DNA of 64,000 nt from Xiphias gladius (GCF_016859285.1 NC_053420.1:9000001-9064000), one strand, 5' to 3'; counted from the stretch's first letter, positions 34,501-48,837 are shown. Notes: generated by a model from the letters alone, not told the origin. Program-made: numbers and translations.

Positions 34501-37500
34501 TATGTTTGATTTATTTTATATGTAAATAACTGACTTCACTCATTTTTATGCATGACCAGACACGTGAGAGCAGATTTATTTGAAGGGCAGTATGATGAGG
34601 GGGTACAATTTAATGAAGTACGGAAGAAAAAAGGGGCTACAAGTCAATTTAAGTCGTCCACTGTATCTACATTTGATTGGCTAAGACTTGACACTCATCT
34701 GGCAGGAATAAATGATGGAAACACTTACGGTACACTGAGATAGAAAATCAAGGAGCTGGCAAATATTCTCCTCTTTTTTTAAAAATATATACAGTTTACT
34801 GGTCAGCGACCGAGACACACTGTATAACAAGTCCAAGCAGAAATGAACCATAATCACATGACTTGTAGCCCAAGCATACTGTTACACTGGATTTAGCACA
34901 GACGACACAAACAATGACAAAGTGGATTTTCAAATATGAACCATAAAGCAACCCTGCTTTAATTCCAGGGCCTCAAAGGAGCCTGTGAACCCTAACATGG
35001 ATTATTCGGACATACATTCGGTCCCATTCAGCAAAAATACATACACTTTGCAGTCGGTGCACACTGTTTTTTTACTCTGTTTTATTATCAAAAATGACAC
35101 AGAACACAAACACACATACACAATATAATTATGGTTCCTCTTTAAAACATGCTACTATTTACATCATCTTGTAAACACATGCTGTTGCCTATTCACAAAT
35201 CTGCGTGATGCATAATGAAGAAGTACTGTGAATGGACCAATCAGTGTGCTCCTCTTTACTTTCCTTTAGAGTCATTTTTATATTTGATAATAAGGAGGCA
35301 AAGAAAGGCTGTGATAATTTCAATTTTGTAAGCAACTGAACACGCAATTCTGATATTTAACAACCACTAGATACTTAATGTTACCACTGAAATTGCAGAA
35401 ATTAAATATTTTACTTTGAAAACAATCTCTCCGGATATTGTTGTTTGAATTCCTCGCTTCTTGACATTTCCAGGCAGTTTCAAGTTGTGCACTTTCAAAG
35501 GGTTTTCTTATTTTCGTTTCGAAAAAAAGTCAAAGAGAAAACTGAAGCATGCTTAGCCTCTCATCTCTCATCTGAACTTCTCTTTCATGGTTCACATGAC
35601 AGACAAAACATAATATGTAGGACAGAGGACCTACTACTTCATCGACACCACCCATCATGGTCCAAACATGTTCCCTAAAATGAATCTTATTTAACACTAT
35701 TAGTTATATAAAAGTAGATAGAGCTGTAATTCCTTTTTTTTCATACAATACACGCTGATTCTGGTCTCTTTTATTTCAGTAGGTATGGTCAAATTTGCAG
35801 TTGTAGTACGAACAGTTGGAATATCAAAAGCTGGACATTTCAACCCTTTCCGATGAAAACTGGTTTGCACAAGCTCTCAATTGCAGCTGATTTAAGTAAA
35901 TAAAATAAATTACATTGATGCTATAAAGGCAGTGTTAAAATTTTTTTTTTTTTTTACATCACAACTAGGTGTTCAGTTGCTCATACGACTTCTGGCCTTT
36001 TTTGCCTCCATACCTCTGCACATCACACTAATATATTAAGTCTGTGATGAAGTTTTGACACCACCATGTTGCAGGACTTTGGCTCCAGGTTTACAAAGCT
36101 TGTGACTAATGAGTGAGCGATCCAAACAACATGAAATACTGCGAGGTATGATACATGCTCCATTCTGCAGCTCTATTTGGTTGAAGCAAATGGTCCTGGA
36201 GATGTACATTGTATTATGTGTTTGATGTAGCACTTGCCGTGTTGAGATTTTACAAACATGTATTTTGTACTTGAATTCACGTCCTCTTAAAAAGTGCAGT
36301 TACAGCTTACATTTCAAATTCAGTTCTCTATAAAAACATCTTGTCTTTAACAGAAATCCGAATGGTGTTTCATCAGAAACTACTGAAGTATTAAGGTGGG
36401 CAACAGAATGTGGGGTAAACTACAACATTCGTAAAAGAAATCTATAATCATTTTAATGGATATCGAAATAAAATGCGACATATGGCGATGTTTTTCAGAA
36501 GCAACAGCAGAATTCAAAAGCATACCCATAATTGTTTTGAACATCATTGGTAAGCCTTCTAGTATCCTTACTTTTTCCATGGGTAAGTAAGGTTTTACAT
36601 CCAAGTGGTCAACACAGCTCAAGACAGATTTCAGATGGAACATTCATAGTGTCCCTGACTACTTTTGAATGATATTCACTCTGTAAAAAGTTGCCCTTCT
36701 AAAATAAAAAATGAAGCCTACTGTATTTCTAAAGTGTCATATCAGGAAAGGCACCCTTGTAATCCTGTCCTACATTAGATCTGTCTGAGGACACAGAAAT
36801 GTGTGTTGAACCTAAATGCATAGATGGTGCCTTCATGGCAACACAAAACAAGCAACAAAGATCAGATAACCGTGTCATCCCTGTCATTCAGTATACTAAT
36901 GTACTGTTCGTTTCTCCTTCTCAAATGTGAGCTGACAAAATGAAGACAGATTTTCTCTTGAAAACACGGTGCAACATGGATTGCCGCATTCAGTGACCTC
37001 GACCTCATTCATTCTCAGCTGAACCTTTTTGCATTAATGGACTCAAACAGACTCTGCGCAGGAAATAACCCAACACTACGATACTTTCTATTGCAAGTTA
37101 TAACACACTTATTAGCAAGATACAATACTGGGCATGATTTATACAGAGCAGTGGGGAGGTAAGTAAAGCATGCTCTATTAACTAAACTAAAGCCTTATTT
37201 CCAGTATTGTCTTCACCAAGACTTTCATTCAGTGTCACGCCCCTAAGAATCCGTTTCTAAGTTTCCTCAAATGAAAGAAAGACCAAAAGTCGATCATTCA
37301 TGAACCAGTCACTCAATAACTCAACCGCACTCCTCTCAGCATACACTAATGTGTGAAATGTGATGTTTAAAAAGAGTTTTTTCGACTTAACCATGAATGA
37401 GCAGATATTCTACGATGTCTCTTTTTGGCTGAGCAGGTTTCATGACGAGTTGTCATGTGTTAAGTCATGGGTTTCATGCAGAGTAGGTATGGGGGCTGGA

Positions 37501-37537
37501 TTTCTGAGTTAGTGCATTAGCTGGTTGGTGGAGCATG
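31519..37537. other. Intergenic region between two convergent genes
   Basis: The phosphatase gene (+) and syt2 (-) point at each other here, so both 3' UTRs must lie in this 6-kb AT-rich stretch. A TTTATT at 35081-35086 is a possible minus-strand poly(A) signal for a long syt2 3' UTR, but this is weak. Repeat E copy 2 lies at 33958-34130. Open frames at 32957-33321 and 33605-33958 lack splice signals and family resemblance; I do not call them genes. Confidence 0.5.
33958..34130. repeat. Dispersed repeat E, copy 2
   Basis: Matches 30369-30545 over AAAAGGATGTAATGAGGT, TTTGACACCACACTGT, ATTAAAAATGTAAATATGTC and GGCATGTCTTCCTCTAAC. Confidence 0.7.
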
Positions 37538-40500
37538 TTACTTCTTTGCGGCCAAAGCTGCCAGCTGACCATCAATATCCTCCTCAGGTTGCAATGGATG
37601 CCACTGGGCAATGGGGCGGCGTGGATTAGCCAGCATGTCAGACCAGTGCTTCAGACCTAAACCAGTGGCCTTGCTGCCCACGAAGATCTTTCCGATGGCG
37701 TCGTTCTTACCGATCTTGTCATAATCAAACACTGTGACCGCCACCAAGATTTTCTAAGGAGGAAATGAGAGAGAATCTGTGATTTCTCTGTTATTAGGTC
37801 GGCACATTAATAAAATATGAGTGCAGAATGATTTAAAAGACATCTTTAAGGGAGAGAGGCACAGATCTTCTGTACTGTATCATTAACATATCCATCAAGT
37901 CCTAAAGATCAGGTTTGACTTGTACTGTACCTGCATCTGTTCTAGGGGGATTTCAAAGCTGAAGGATTCATTATAATATGGGTTTAGGGTGTTCTTCTTC
38001 ACTGTAGTCTTCTTTTTCTTCAGACGCTTACCCCCCTGCAGCAGCTGGATCTTTACATAGGGATCTGCAAAGGGCAACAATATGATCAGCAATAGATACC
38101 ATCAAGGCAAGATCTTATTATGTTGTTTATGGCTTTCCTCATGTTTCTGCAATATCTACTTCCTTTTTATTACTTCTGATGTGTATTTACATCCTCTTGA
38201 TTTCCTGATTGCTTTCTGTATTCATTTTTCCTTATCTTCTGTGCATTTGGACCAGGAAAGTTACAATTGTGAACCGCATTTTCCAGGTGCATAAAGCACA
38301 GCTGTGTTTTATATGATGTTTGATCAAAAAATTCCCCTGACAAATGCCCGCAGTGCCCAAAAGCTTGTCTTGATCATTAAATACGTGCATTGAACCTAAG
38401 TGTGCAGTGCCTTGTTTTCTCAGTTTTTAGTATGACATTATGCATTTTGAAACATTGCTCAAAACCACAGCCATAGACAAACAAAAACTGAAAGCTAAAC
38501 TGTTCTCAACAGCATCAAACCCAATAAAAATATAATAATGTGAATTCTGTTCACAGCATTCTAACTCGATTTGATTATGACATTTCTCTACCGGACAATC
38601 CACAGGCGTCCATCTTCTTCAGGTTCTTTGCCTCCAGGATACAGACGGTGAGTTTCCCGGCCGTGGGGACATAACGGAGGGAGATGCAGATGTCTCCCAG
38701 TTTCTCAGGCTGAGCAGTCAGCACAGAGAGAAGAGAGAGAAATGACAAGCACACGTGCTCATCAGACAACGCCAACACACTGCTTGTGTTATGACGGGCT
38801 GACGCAAAACGCTCTCAGCTACTGTCTGCTGTATATCTTGAAATATACTCTTATGTGCTGAAAATTTGGCCTTTTGCCTTGTGACAACATTGTCAATACA
38901 CTTACTCAGAAGTGCACAGCCCTATAAGGGCTCAGAGTAGTTCTGAAATTTTCAGCATCCACTGAGTAGACTGGGATGAAGTTAACGAAAAATACCATAG
39001 ACACCAGCAGAAAAACGTAACTAATCTGTTATATTCTGTATTACAAATACCTCAGCGTCATACTTTGTAGACACACAATGTCATCAAGGCAAATTTCTGA
39101 ACTTTTATTTTACTACTGTAAGAAATACGTATATTGATTCAGATGATTGCCTCAATGTCTGTGCACTTTCATAAAATACTTATTTAAACAACTGTATATT
39201 GATCAGTTGACCGAATTATCCTAAAAGGTTAAGGCTGGTATTGCTCCATATATATATTTTTTATTATCACCAACAAATCCCATGAAAAGCACACATCCAT
39301 CAACATGTAAGTCTGTTGCTTAATGAATACTTTCTGACTTTCCCAAGCCAATGGGTTCCTTCTGAAGATGTCCCGAAAATATATATTTTCATTTTGAGTA
39401 ATTTCCTAAAACAGCCAGGCACTGTAGTTTTTAGCAAACATTGCTCAAACATACATAAACAGTGCATTCTATGGGGACTATCTGCAGAGGCTGATTAACA
39501 CACATTTGGTGCTCCGGTGTGTATTTACATCAGCAGGACTTTGTGGCTCACTGATGAACTCTTTTTAATAGTTTCTGGACAACAGTGGAGATCTATGGCA
39601 CAGGGGAATAAGCTAAATCAGGCTTTGGATGCATAGATAGTGTTTGTTGGGACTCTAGCATGTAGGCAAGCCAGTATTGTTCGTTTTCATCTTTTCATGG
39701 GGTTTGTCGACGGTGAAAAAGAGAATATCGCCAGACTTATTCCTTCATTTTAATCAGTGTGACTCTTAACAGCACCTCCTCTTGATCGGCGCTCTCCAGG
39801 TCCCGCCACTCCTCGATCGGCCGTCCAAGGTCGATGGTGTTCATGGGAAGCTTCACCTCTCCAATGACGTCGTGTTTGGAGAATCGGTCGTAATCATAAA
39901 CAGACATCACCAGCGTCTTCCCACCGAGCTCCTCGTAGGGCACCTGATCAACCAACACACGGTTACGTTGTTTTAGAGCTTGATGCCTTATATTTTTTCC
40001 ATTAGTGATTATACAGTATGACTAAAGACTGAAAGTCACCACGGTAAAAACCGACCTAGTTTTAATAAGGATAGCACTAACGCAATACTGGGTTAACTTT
40101 CCAGTACCAACAGGTTTTTTTTTAACCTACGGTGGGCGTTACTTTTTTTATATGACTGTTCGGTTACTTACCCGAACTGAAATATGGTCATTTTTGACTC
40201 AGTGTTAGACACAACAAGCTCAAGTTTTACCTTCAAACCGCTACAAATTTATTGTAAGTTGAACAAAAGGATGTGCATATTGTATGACATTCAGAACTGC
40301 AACGGAGATACATATTATTAACAAACAGTAACATGTAGGCTTAAAAAGACCTATAGTAAAGTAGATTATAACAGTCTGCAACAATATTATATATCAGGGG
40401 GTTAAATAACCCAAAGGTAACACAAAAAATAAACGCTTTGTCTGAGGTGGGTTTCTACCCATGAGTATTGGGTAAAGTTAACCCATTGTTGCACTAGTGT

Positions 40501-43500
40501 CATATTGAGCCACTGAAATTTATTGTGTGTTAAAGGGAATTAAATCCTCAAATATTATGTACGTGAAAAAGGCACAGTTAAAGAAAAACAAATTTGAAAT
40601 TAAATACAGATTATCTGAAAAAAAAAAGTGTATTTAAGCACAAATGTAGTTTAAATAACTACCTTAATTTACATGATATTAGCTCTGATTTAATCATCTA
40701 AGAAAGATGTTAGAAAAGATAACTCCAGCTGACCCAAACTTTTTTAAGTAAAGATGAGGACAATTTTATATGCCCTGTCTGGACATGACATTAATAAAAA
40801 CCTTTCAAGATCAAAAAATAACAACAATAACTGTGGCTATGAACATCTCCGTGGCTATGTCTGGGAGAGAACAGTCAGAGTTGTTTATGTAAAATAAGAT
40901 TTGTTTCTTTTGCTGCTGCGAATTTGCAGACAGGCAGCGCTTCCAGCATGACCCAGAGCCACTCGTAAAGTCTCTGCGGGCCTTATTAGCCAGGACAGAG
41001 AAGAGCAGCATGTAGGTTGCACAGGGCAGTGCGGTACAAACAAATCAAGACAAACCTGACAAGATACAGTCAGTGCCCTTAGACTTACACAGCACGACAG
41101 ACATGTAGGCAGGGGGTTAGGATGATTGCTCACCATCAAAAATGTTTGATCTATGTCTTTCTTTGTGTTTGCAGCTGCATGGGTTCATATAGAAGCAGGA
41201 TTAACACCATTGCTGCACCAAATTCTGCAACTGTAGACAGACTGTCTTCTATCGCCGCGCACACACAAGGATGTGAGAAACTTACTTTGAATACAAATGT
41301 CTCATTGAAGACGGGGTTCAGCGTCTTCTTGTGCACTTTCGTGTCAAACTTCTTCTTCTTGTCAGGGAAGAGCAGGACTCTCACGTAGGGATCAGAGGTT
41401 CCACCTGAGTCCATGGACATGAGGTCAGCAGCTTGAAGGATGCCAACTGTGAGCTGTGTGCAGAGGAGATGTGGATGTATGGGAGACAGAGTTTTATCTG
41501 GCAAAAGATCCAAAGATTTTTCATTTGTGTCAGGGCCACTGCCCCAAACTGGTTATATAGTGCAACATCATCTGACAACTTAAGCCTCGCGATCCATCAA
41601 TAACTTCTTGCCTGACTGGAGACATATTGAATGTCAGAATTTTTTACAATGTCACACAATTGTCACAGCGTGGTGACTTTTAAAAAAGGTTTTTCCGATT
41701 CTACGTTATAAAAACAAACTTCAAGTATGACTTTAATTCTAGTCTCTGCTCTGTTATGTTGACTTAATTTAAGGCATTTCCTCTTATTTTTAGTACCTTA
41801 AGCCTCATTAATCCATGTCATATACTACCACTGCGCCCATATGCTGCTGAGAGCATTATAGGTAGGATGATGAAGTTACTTAACATTTGACAGATGTCTT
41901 TCCCTTTTCTCTAAGCCAGAATTGCTGCAAAACGATTTATTTCATGGTTTAGCCTCTTGATTTCTTTCAGTCTTTCTGCAAAAAGGATCATTCTCTTGCT
42001 CTGCTTAGGTTTTACAAAGTGGCTGTGTACACATTTGCAAGGACCAGGACATAAAAGAATAGTTGGACATTGTGGGAAATATGCTCATGTGCATTCTTGC
42101 TGAGAGTTATCTCAAAGGATCAATACCACTCTCATGTGTGTGGCTACAGCCAGCAGCCGGTTAGCTTAGCTTAGCATGAAGACAGTAAACCGGGGAAAAC
42201 AGCTAGCCTGACTCTGTCCAAAGGTAACACAATCTGCCAACCAGCTCTTCTAAAGCTCACTAGTTAACATTTTATATCATGTTTGCAGATTGTGTTACCT
42301 TTGGACACAGCCAGGCTAAGTGTTTCCTTCTCTTGCCAGTCTTTATGCTAAATTAAGCTTAGTGGCTGCTGGCAGGCTTTATATTCATCCTACAGACATG
42401 ACAGTGAAAGCAATTCTTACTAACTCTTGGCAAGAAAGCGAAGAAGTGTTTCTCCCAGAATGTCAAACTATTTCTTAAAACAGTGGAGGATTTCATTCTG
42501 AAAAACATTGTTTTTTCGTAACGCTATACGAAGAACATATTTATATCTAATTTTACAGACCCCAAACTGTTCACTATGCTTCTAAAAATAACTGTGTTTC
42601 TTTTAAAGCTTGAAAACAGATGTAAAGCATTTACAAGTGACAACCACAAACCTTTGTATTCTCAAAGTCATAATCTATTGAGTATTGCAGCTTCCCCAGT
42701 TTCTCTTGCTCTTTCTCCTCTTCCTCTTTCTCTTCCTCCGTCAATCCGGTCTCTCCCTCGTCATCATCATCGTCCTGGTGTTTCTGTGGATCGAAAGTAA
42801 CAAAACAAGACACAGTGTTCAAGGTCAGGGAATCAGGAATCATAATAGAGGGCTCCCTACAACGGCCAGCATGCCACAGACACTGGAGTTCCAGGAGTTT
42901 TTATGTCGGGGGTACATTTTTTGGTTACTGCTTACCTGCACAGACCTGATGGTAATAACCAGGGATTTACCATTTACAAAGGGAGAAATCTCTATTGGTA
43001 ACACATAAATACATGTTTATACTTTTAAAGATCCTGCAGACCTTGTCTTCTGTGTGTTTTGATCACTGGACAATTCCTTCGACATGCTTGTGCAGTACAG
43101 TGACAGCCAGAGTCAGTGGAGGCATTGCATGCTAGTTCCACTAAGAGGGGTAGTAATTGCAACAATTTTTCAAGGAAATCAGATATGAGCATAGTTCCCT
43201 TGTTTGTCAAAGAGCTCATTTTCGAGGGCTTTGATTTTTCTCCAAATGAACAAGGAGATAAATGTTTATATAAAAACCCCTAAGGAACTAGCTCACAACA
43301 GCAAATGCCAGTGCATATTAAATGATAAAAGGCAAATAAGACATAATATTCAGGGCAAGGAGATGGCTTTCTAATAACCTTTTACTTTTAAGACTTTTAG
43401 CTGGATTGCAATTTGTTGTTTTATTAAACCCTACCCTCACAAGTTTCATATTTCAAGAGTAAAATCCAAAACTTTTTTCAACCTGCATGCCTTGTTTCAC

Positions 43501-45386
43501 CTCGAAATTTATGTGGCACCAAATCTTTTTTCAGCTCACCGTTATTACAATAAATGGTTCAGGATTAAAGGGCACAGCCAGCTATTTGAATAATGTAAAG
43601 TCTTATTATGTCAATGTTATTACTGCGGTTAAATTCCAGCCTCATTGTCAAGGTGACCTTGACTTTGAAATGTTTTTAATCGTTTTTTTTCAGGCCATCC
43701 AGTGTCTCCACATTCTACCTCCTCCTTGAGTATTACAATCAAAAGGACAGATCTGCAAGTATTTGGCTCTTCATGCAGTTTTATCATCACCATTTCCATG
43801 TCTCCCAAACAACCAACCATGCCCTTTATCACATGCATATATTAATAGTGTTAAAAGTGCCTTGCATATCATCTCTTAGTCCAATACTTTCCATATTGGT
43901 GTGAGTTACAGTTACATTGTCCCAGGAACAATGCGTTAGATGGTTAGACTCTCCTCTTTGGGGTTTATGGAGCACATCATAGCTTTCCACTGTTACATTC
44001 TCAAGCTGTCATAACAAAAATTAAAAAAAGATTTTTTGGGGGGGGGTACTAAAAAAAGGAAAAGGAAGCTACGACTTTCATTCCATGAAACCCCCCTCCG
44101 CCCCGGGGGCCAGAGAGCGTCAACGTGAGCTATCCACCTACCGTAGAGCAGGAGTCCACCACAGTCAAGAAACACGAGGCACACACAAGACAGACACAAA
44201 GCGGAAAAAAAAGGAGGAGAGCAGAGAGAGGAAGAGATTCAACTCACAAGACACCAAACACACTACAAAAAGAGAGGCAGTCAACACCACCACCAACACA
44301 GTTATGATGAGAAATGACACGCTTGTTTTCACATCGTGGACACAAGCAATTGATTGCTTTAATTAACTACCACTGGAGCACAGGGCAATCTATGGTGATA
44401 TCAGCTGGTTACCCCTCAGATGAATCACCGGCTTTTCTAATATTTATCCTCTGACTTCCTGTACTTTGCTTCTAAAATTTCCCAATATTTCTTGAGGCGT
44501 CACGCCTTCATCCATTGTCTTTTGGTGTAAAATGCAGCTTTTTGTGCTCGTGACTCGTCAAAAAAAACCTTTCCACTAATGGTGCCATTTTTCACCAGAG
44601 GTCACAATGGAATACGTCACACATTTGAACGACCACAAAAACAACATCAAGTAAATGGAGGGGAAGAGAGCTCTCCTTGTGTCCTCTACAGCCTGTCCTA
44701 AAAGAGCTGCTGGTAAAAGATCAAATTTGGTTAGCCAGAGACATATTTAAAAGCATTAAAAACTCAGCAATAAATTTCATAAATGTTAATAAAAACTTGA
44801 ATAAATAATTGAAGGTAGCACAGTTGGAGAGAAGAGGCAAAACGTCACCCAAAACATCCTGGTAGCCTGACTTTTCAGCATGTAGGAAGCACGAGGCGTC
44901 ATACCTCGCCACCCTGCATATTCTTCATGTTGAAGCCATCCTTGCCCTTCTTCCCTTTCTTGTTCTTCTTCTTCTTGCAGCAGCATTTTTTGATTATGCA
45001 GAAGCAGCAGGTGAGGAAGAGCAACGCGGCCACCACAGCGATGGCAATCAGAGCCCACTGAGGCACTGTCAGTGTGAAAACAACAGAAGGAAAATTGAGA
45101 CTGAATGGTAACTATGGTATTTTGCACAAAAAAAATTGTAACTTTCAGCATGAATTGGGAATGCGCTGCGAGTTTGCTTACATGGGATTTTATCAATTTC
45201 ATTCAACAAATTACTCTTGATTTCCTCAAACATGTCCTTCTTGTTGATCTCTGTGTTGTTGGAGCCGGAAGTTTCCGGTGCTGAAGTGGAGATGACGGCC
45301 GGGCTGGGAGCCATGGTCATGGTGGTGGCACCGGTGGGCTCAGCGGCCGCAACGGCCTGTGGCCTTCTGAACAAGTTAAACTTCAT
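37538..45386 (-). CDS. syt2: Synaptotagmin 2, eight coding exons
   Basis: SYT2 is a synaptic-vesicle calcium sensor for fast transmitter release. Exons in coding order: 45386-45182, 45065-44905, 42783-42652, 41453-41286, 39943-39776, 38709-38592, 38064-37931, 37753-37538; 433 residues (human 419). The ATG at 45386 has A at -3. The short lumenal N-terminus carries a NNT sequon (~43-45). The membrane segment (~73-94, [15 protein letters not shown]) is followed by a Cys cluster and polybasic stretch ([15 protein letters not shown]). An acidic linker ([15 protein letters not shown]) closely resembles SYT2. C2A has [11 protein letters not shown] and [11 protein letters not shown]2B has [37 protein letters not shown] and the WHPL end motif. 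Calcium-binding Asp residues are present in both C2 domains. The donor after the 39943-39776 exon (GTGCTG) is weak. 5' non-coding exons are expected upstream but not identified. Tail-to-tail pairing with the PPP1R12B-like gene supports syt2 over syt1 or syt5. Confidence 0.95.
42053..42480. repeat. Interspersed repeat family B (MITE-like), copy 1
   Basis: The stretch begins AAAAGAATAGTTGGACATTG and ends AATGTCAAACTATTTCTTAAAA, forming terminal inverted repeats. Inside, AGCCTGACTCTGTCCAAAGG and its near reverse complement at about 42286-42320 make a long imperfect hairpin. It lies in a syt2 intron. Relatives are near 46.5-47.3 and 52.1-52.5 kb. Confidence 0.7.
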
Positions 45387-45719
45387 TGTCAAAGGCTAGG
45401 TGCAGCGTCCCTGAGACACGTAGAGATCAGACAGAAAAAGAGAATAAACATGACCAAACAACTGTAATGTCACAACCTCAATGATAGGTTAGTTTATGGA
45501 AGCACAAAGGTGAATGTAGCACGTTAATGACTTCCAGAATAAAGTTTTACAGAAATGTACTGAATTTGGCTGAAATTTAAACACGGTTTTTTAATGTATC
45601 CAACCAATATAAAACGAAAAGACTTTACTGATGTGTAAAAATTCTAAACCAGGACAATGGTGAAAGAATTAGTCACTTATTAGATTAGTATTGGACAGAC
45701 ACACAACAGGAACACAATT

Positions 45720-45935
45720 TTGATAACCGGTTAATTGTTTAAGTAATTTACTAAGCAAAGAAGTCAAACAGTTGCTGGTTCCAGCTTTTTAAACATGAGG
45801 ATTTGTTTATGTCATGTTTTGTATTATTATACTGTAACTTGAATATCTTTGGGTTTTGGACTGAGCAAGACTGACACTTTAGACTAAATGATAAATCAAT
45901 TAACTGAAGGAAGGAAAGAGATTGAGCATGAAGAA
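45720..45935 (+). repeat. Interspersed palindromic repeat family A, copy 3
   Basis: It contains ACCGGTTAATTGTTTAAGTA, GCTGGTTCCAGCTTTTTAAAC, GAATATCTTTGGGTTTTGGAC and GATAAATCAATTAACTG, in the order seen in the other family A copies. It lies about 300 bases upstream of the syt2 start exon. Confidence 0.6.
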
Positions 45936-46542
45936 AATAATCACTGTTCCAGACCAACTTAAATCCTTAAATTGCTCAGAAAAATGGAAATCTGAGCATC
46001 TACAAGTCCATGAATGTGAAAACTCCAACTAACGACAAAGATCATATCAAGCTCCAGAACAGCTACTAAATGGCCCTTGTGGTGAGATTGTTTTCTCAGT
46101 TTTTCATGTTCATTCCTAATACATTGCAGCTCCTTCAGCAAGCGACAAATGGGTAAAGATGATCCCATTTTGTTGAGCGATGATGAGATCAAGAGGTGCA
46201 ATGAAGCTAGTCAACCCCGTGAAACATGGAGGGATTATAAAACTGATGGGAGTCATCACAACCAGCTAGGGGCATTGTTAGCGAAGGATTAAACAGACAT
46301 CAGTTACATGAATGAGCACAAATCCTCAGATGAGAAATCTTATAGGACATTAAAAGCCAGAAAAGTTGAGACTAAACACATCCATTATGCTGATGATGTG
46401 AGAATTTACTGTCTGTGTGAAGAATGAGCAGAAACTGAGGTGATTATCCCTCCCCCCTATGAACACAGTGATCCAGAGAGAGACTTGCATCTAAATAGAA
46501 TCAAAGGAAAAAAAGGAAAAAAGGTATATTGTAGCTCAAACG

Positions 46543-47331
46543 TTAAGGGACTAGTTTGTCATTTTGGGAAACTGCTGTCTCTTGTTTGCGTGTCTCTGTC
46601 TGACGGATAACAAAATCCACCTACCAGCATTGATTCTCCGTTGGTTTCCTAACAACCTCATAGTGAAAGAAGGTTGTGAGTAAAATCACAGCTTGTTACC
46701 AGCCGGGGCTCCGTGGCTGGTGTTGTTTTCACCTTGTGTTTGTGGTTATGTCATCATGGCAAAACGTGTTCCTGGAGACACCTACTTTAGGGTGAACTAC
46801 CCCACAGGCGGTTTTGGGGTACTTTGGCAGGTGTTCATATGTCTATCCACTATCTAAGTCTTGTCACCACGATAGTGTCAAAACCGTGCAGGATACATTC
46901 AAGAAACTTTACAGGTATGTAGTTGAGATCAAAATTAAGGCCGAGTTCGAAGATGAGCATGATCCCACCGATGAGTACTGAGTACTGAGTACTCTTGTAA
47001 TAATGTAGTATTGACTACTGAGCACTCATGGGTCAGAATGTCAATATGTTGACGGGCGCTGCGGCTGGTGTGACCCCATCACAATTTGGTCTCTAACTGT
47101 TTTAACGCTCTTGTTTTTGTATGAATTAAACAAACAAGAATTAACTTCTTAACTAATTGCTGGTAGGCAGGAGCCAGGCTAGCTCTTATCAGTCTTTATG
47201 CTAAGGTAAGCTAAATGGCTCCTAGCCGTAGCTTCAGATTTAAGATGCAGACATGAGAGTGGTACGATCTTGTCATCTAACCCTCAGCGAGAAGAGAATG
47301 AGTTTCACAAAATGTCTTACTATTCCTTTAA
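46543..47331. repeat. Interspersed repeat family B (MITE-like), copy 2
   Basis: TTAAGGGACTAGTTTGTC at the left and the inverted form GTCTTACTATTCCTTTAA at the right make terminal inverted repeats of about 30 bases. At nearly 790 bases it is longer than copy 1; the extra internal DNA suggests an insertion or a longer parent element. Confidence 0.65.
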
Positions 47332-47611
47332 CGCTCTCACCACACAGCATGAATGCCCTCGGTTTGATCCTGTCTCCTGGCCCTGTCCTGTCTCCTGTCC
47401 ACATTCTCCCTTGTGGGTTACCTGGATTTGAAGCTTCTTTTTTTTTCTTTTTTTTTTTTGTCTGTTTATGTGTTTGAGTTTTAGTCCCGTTCCCTGCCTT
47501 CAGTGAAATGTATGCGGGGATAGACAGTCTTCACCTCTTTGTGACAACAAGCTGGTATGGAGTCTGTGAATGAAACACGGATACTTAATATAATTCAATA
47601 AGAGAAACAGA

Positions 47612-47945
47612 GCTGAAATAATGAGCTGATTAATCGATTAGCTGACTGACAGAAAACGAATCAGAAATGATTTTTATAATCAGTTTATCTTTTAAGTAAT
47701 TATTTCCAGTTTGTCAGTTTCAAGGATTTGCTGCTTTTCTTTGTTTTATGTGAATGAAAACTGAATTTTTGGGGGTTTTGGACAAAACAAGTATTTTAAA
47801 GATGTTACCTCGGGCTTTAGGAAACTGTGACGCTCATGATCATTCACAATTTTCTGTCATTTTAGAGACCAAACGATTAATTCATCAGTGGAGAAAACAA
47901 ATGGCAGGTCAGTGAATAATAAAAATGCTCATTAGTTGAAGCTGC
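47612..47945 (+). repeat. Interspersed palindromic repeat family A, copy 4
   Basis: It starts TGATTAATCGATTAGCTGAC, continues with AGAAAACGAATCAGAAATG, GTTTTGGACAAAACAAG and AGGAAACTGTGACGC, and ends CAAACGATTAATTCATC. It is probably the best preserved copy of family A here. Confidence 0.65.
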
Positions 47946-48837
47946 TGCCTAAATTAGTCTCACCACAAATCAGACACTAATAAAACGAGTGTTTCCTCAC
48001 AATGGACCATCTTTTTCATCCGCTGGAAATTCAATCCACTGTGGACAGCCAACAAAATCAATTTACCTCCCAGCCTCAAGTGAGCATTATATTACTTATT
48101 TTCGATGGGCTCTTTGCATGACTATGAGTGACAGCAGCACTATTAGCATTTACTGCTGGGCGCAAAGGTGTCGGTGCTGTGGTGTAAATGAGGATTACTG
48201 TTTTGTTTTTTTCACAGAACAAAAAAAGCATATGCTGCGGATAATTAGAAGCACTTGACAACTGCAGGATCGATCCACCTAGAATTAAATTACAAATCAG
48301 TCCATTATTTTTTGTCGCAGAGAGAGAGAATTCTTCTGACTTTTAGTGCTCATTTATTCGATGACTTAAAACAGGCAGCAATGGGGATGTTGGGAGCACA
48401 GGTCAGTGGTTTAAGTTCTGTCAGCAGGAATGTTTTTACTGCACATTTCTGGGAACCGCTAGTCTGATTGGTATTATCTTCAGCGCTGAACATTGTGATT
48501 TGGACGCTGCCTTGATGCTTTCATGCCCCCACCACCTCAACATAATGCGAGTGAGTGGCAACTTGACAACCGTTCATTTTTTCCTGCAGCTATAATGTCT
48601 CCATTTTTGTTTGTTTTTGGAGAACGGTGTTTTGGCAGAAAAGGTCATGATATTAATACATTTTCAAGCAAGCAGGGAGAACATTATGGGGTTCACTCTT
48701 AATAGCTTAATATCGTTGCTATGACGGTTTAGCAAGTACTATGTGGAGGTAGATAGGCTTATAACATAAAAAAAGAAAATGAAACATAAAGTAAAAAAAC
48801 TCAGCAAGAATTAAAGATAAAACACACTGTTTCTGAA

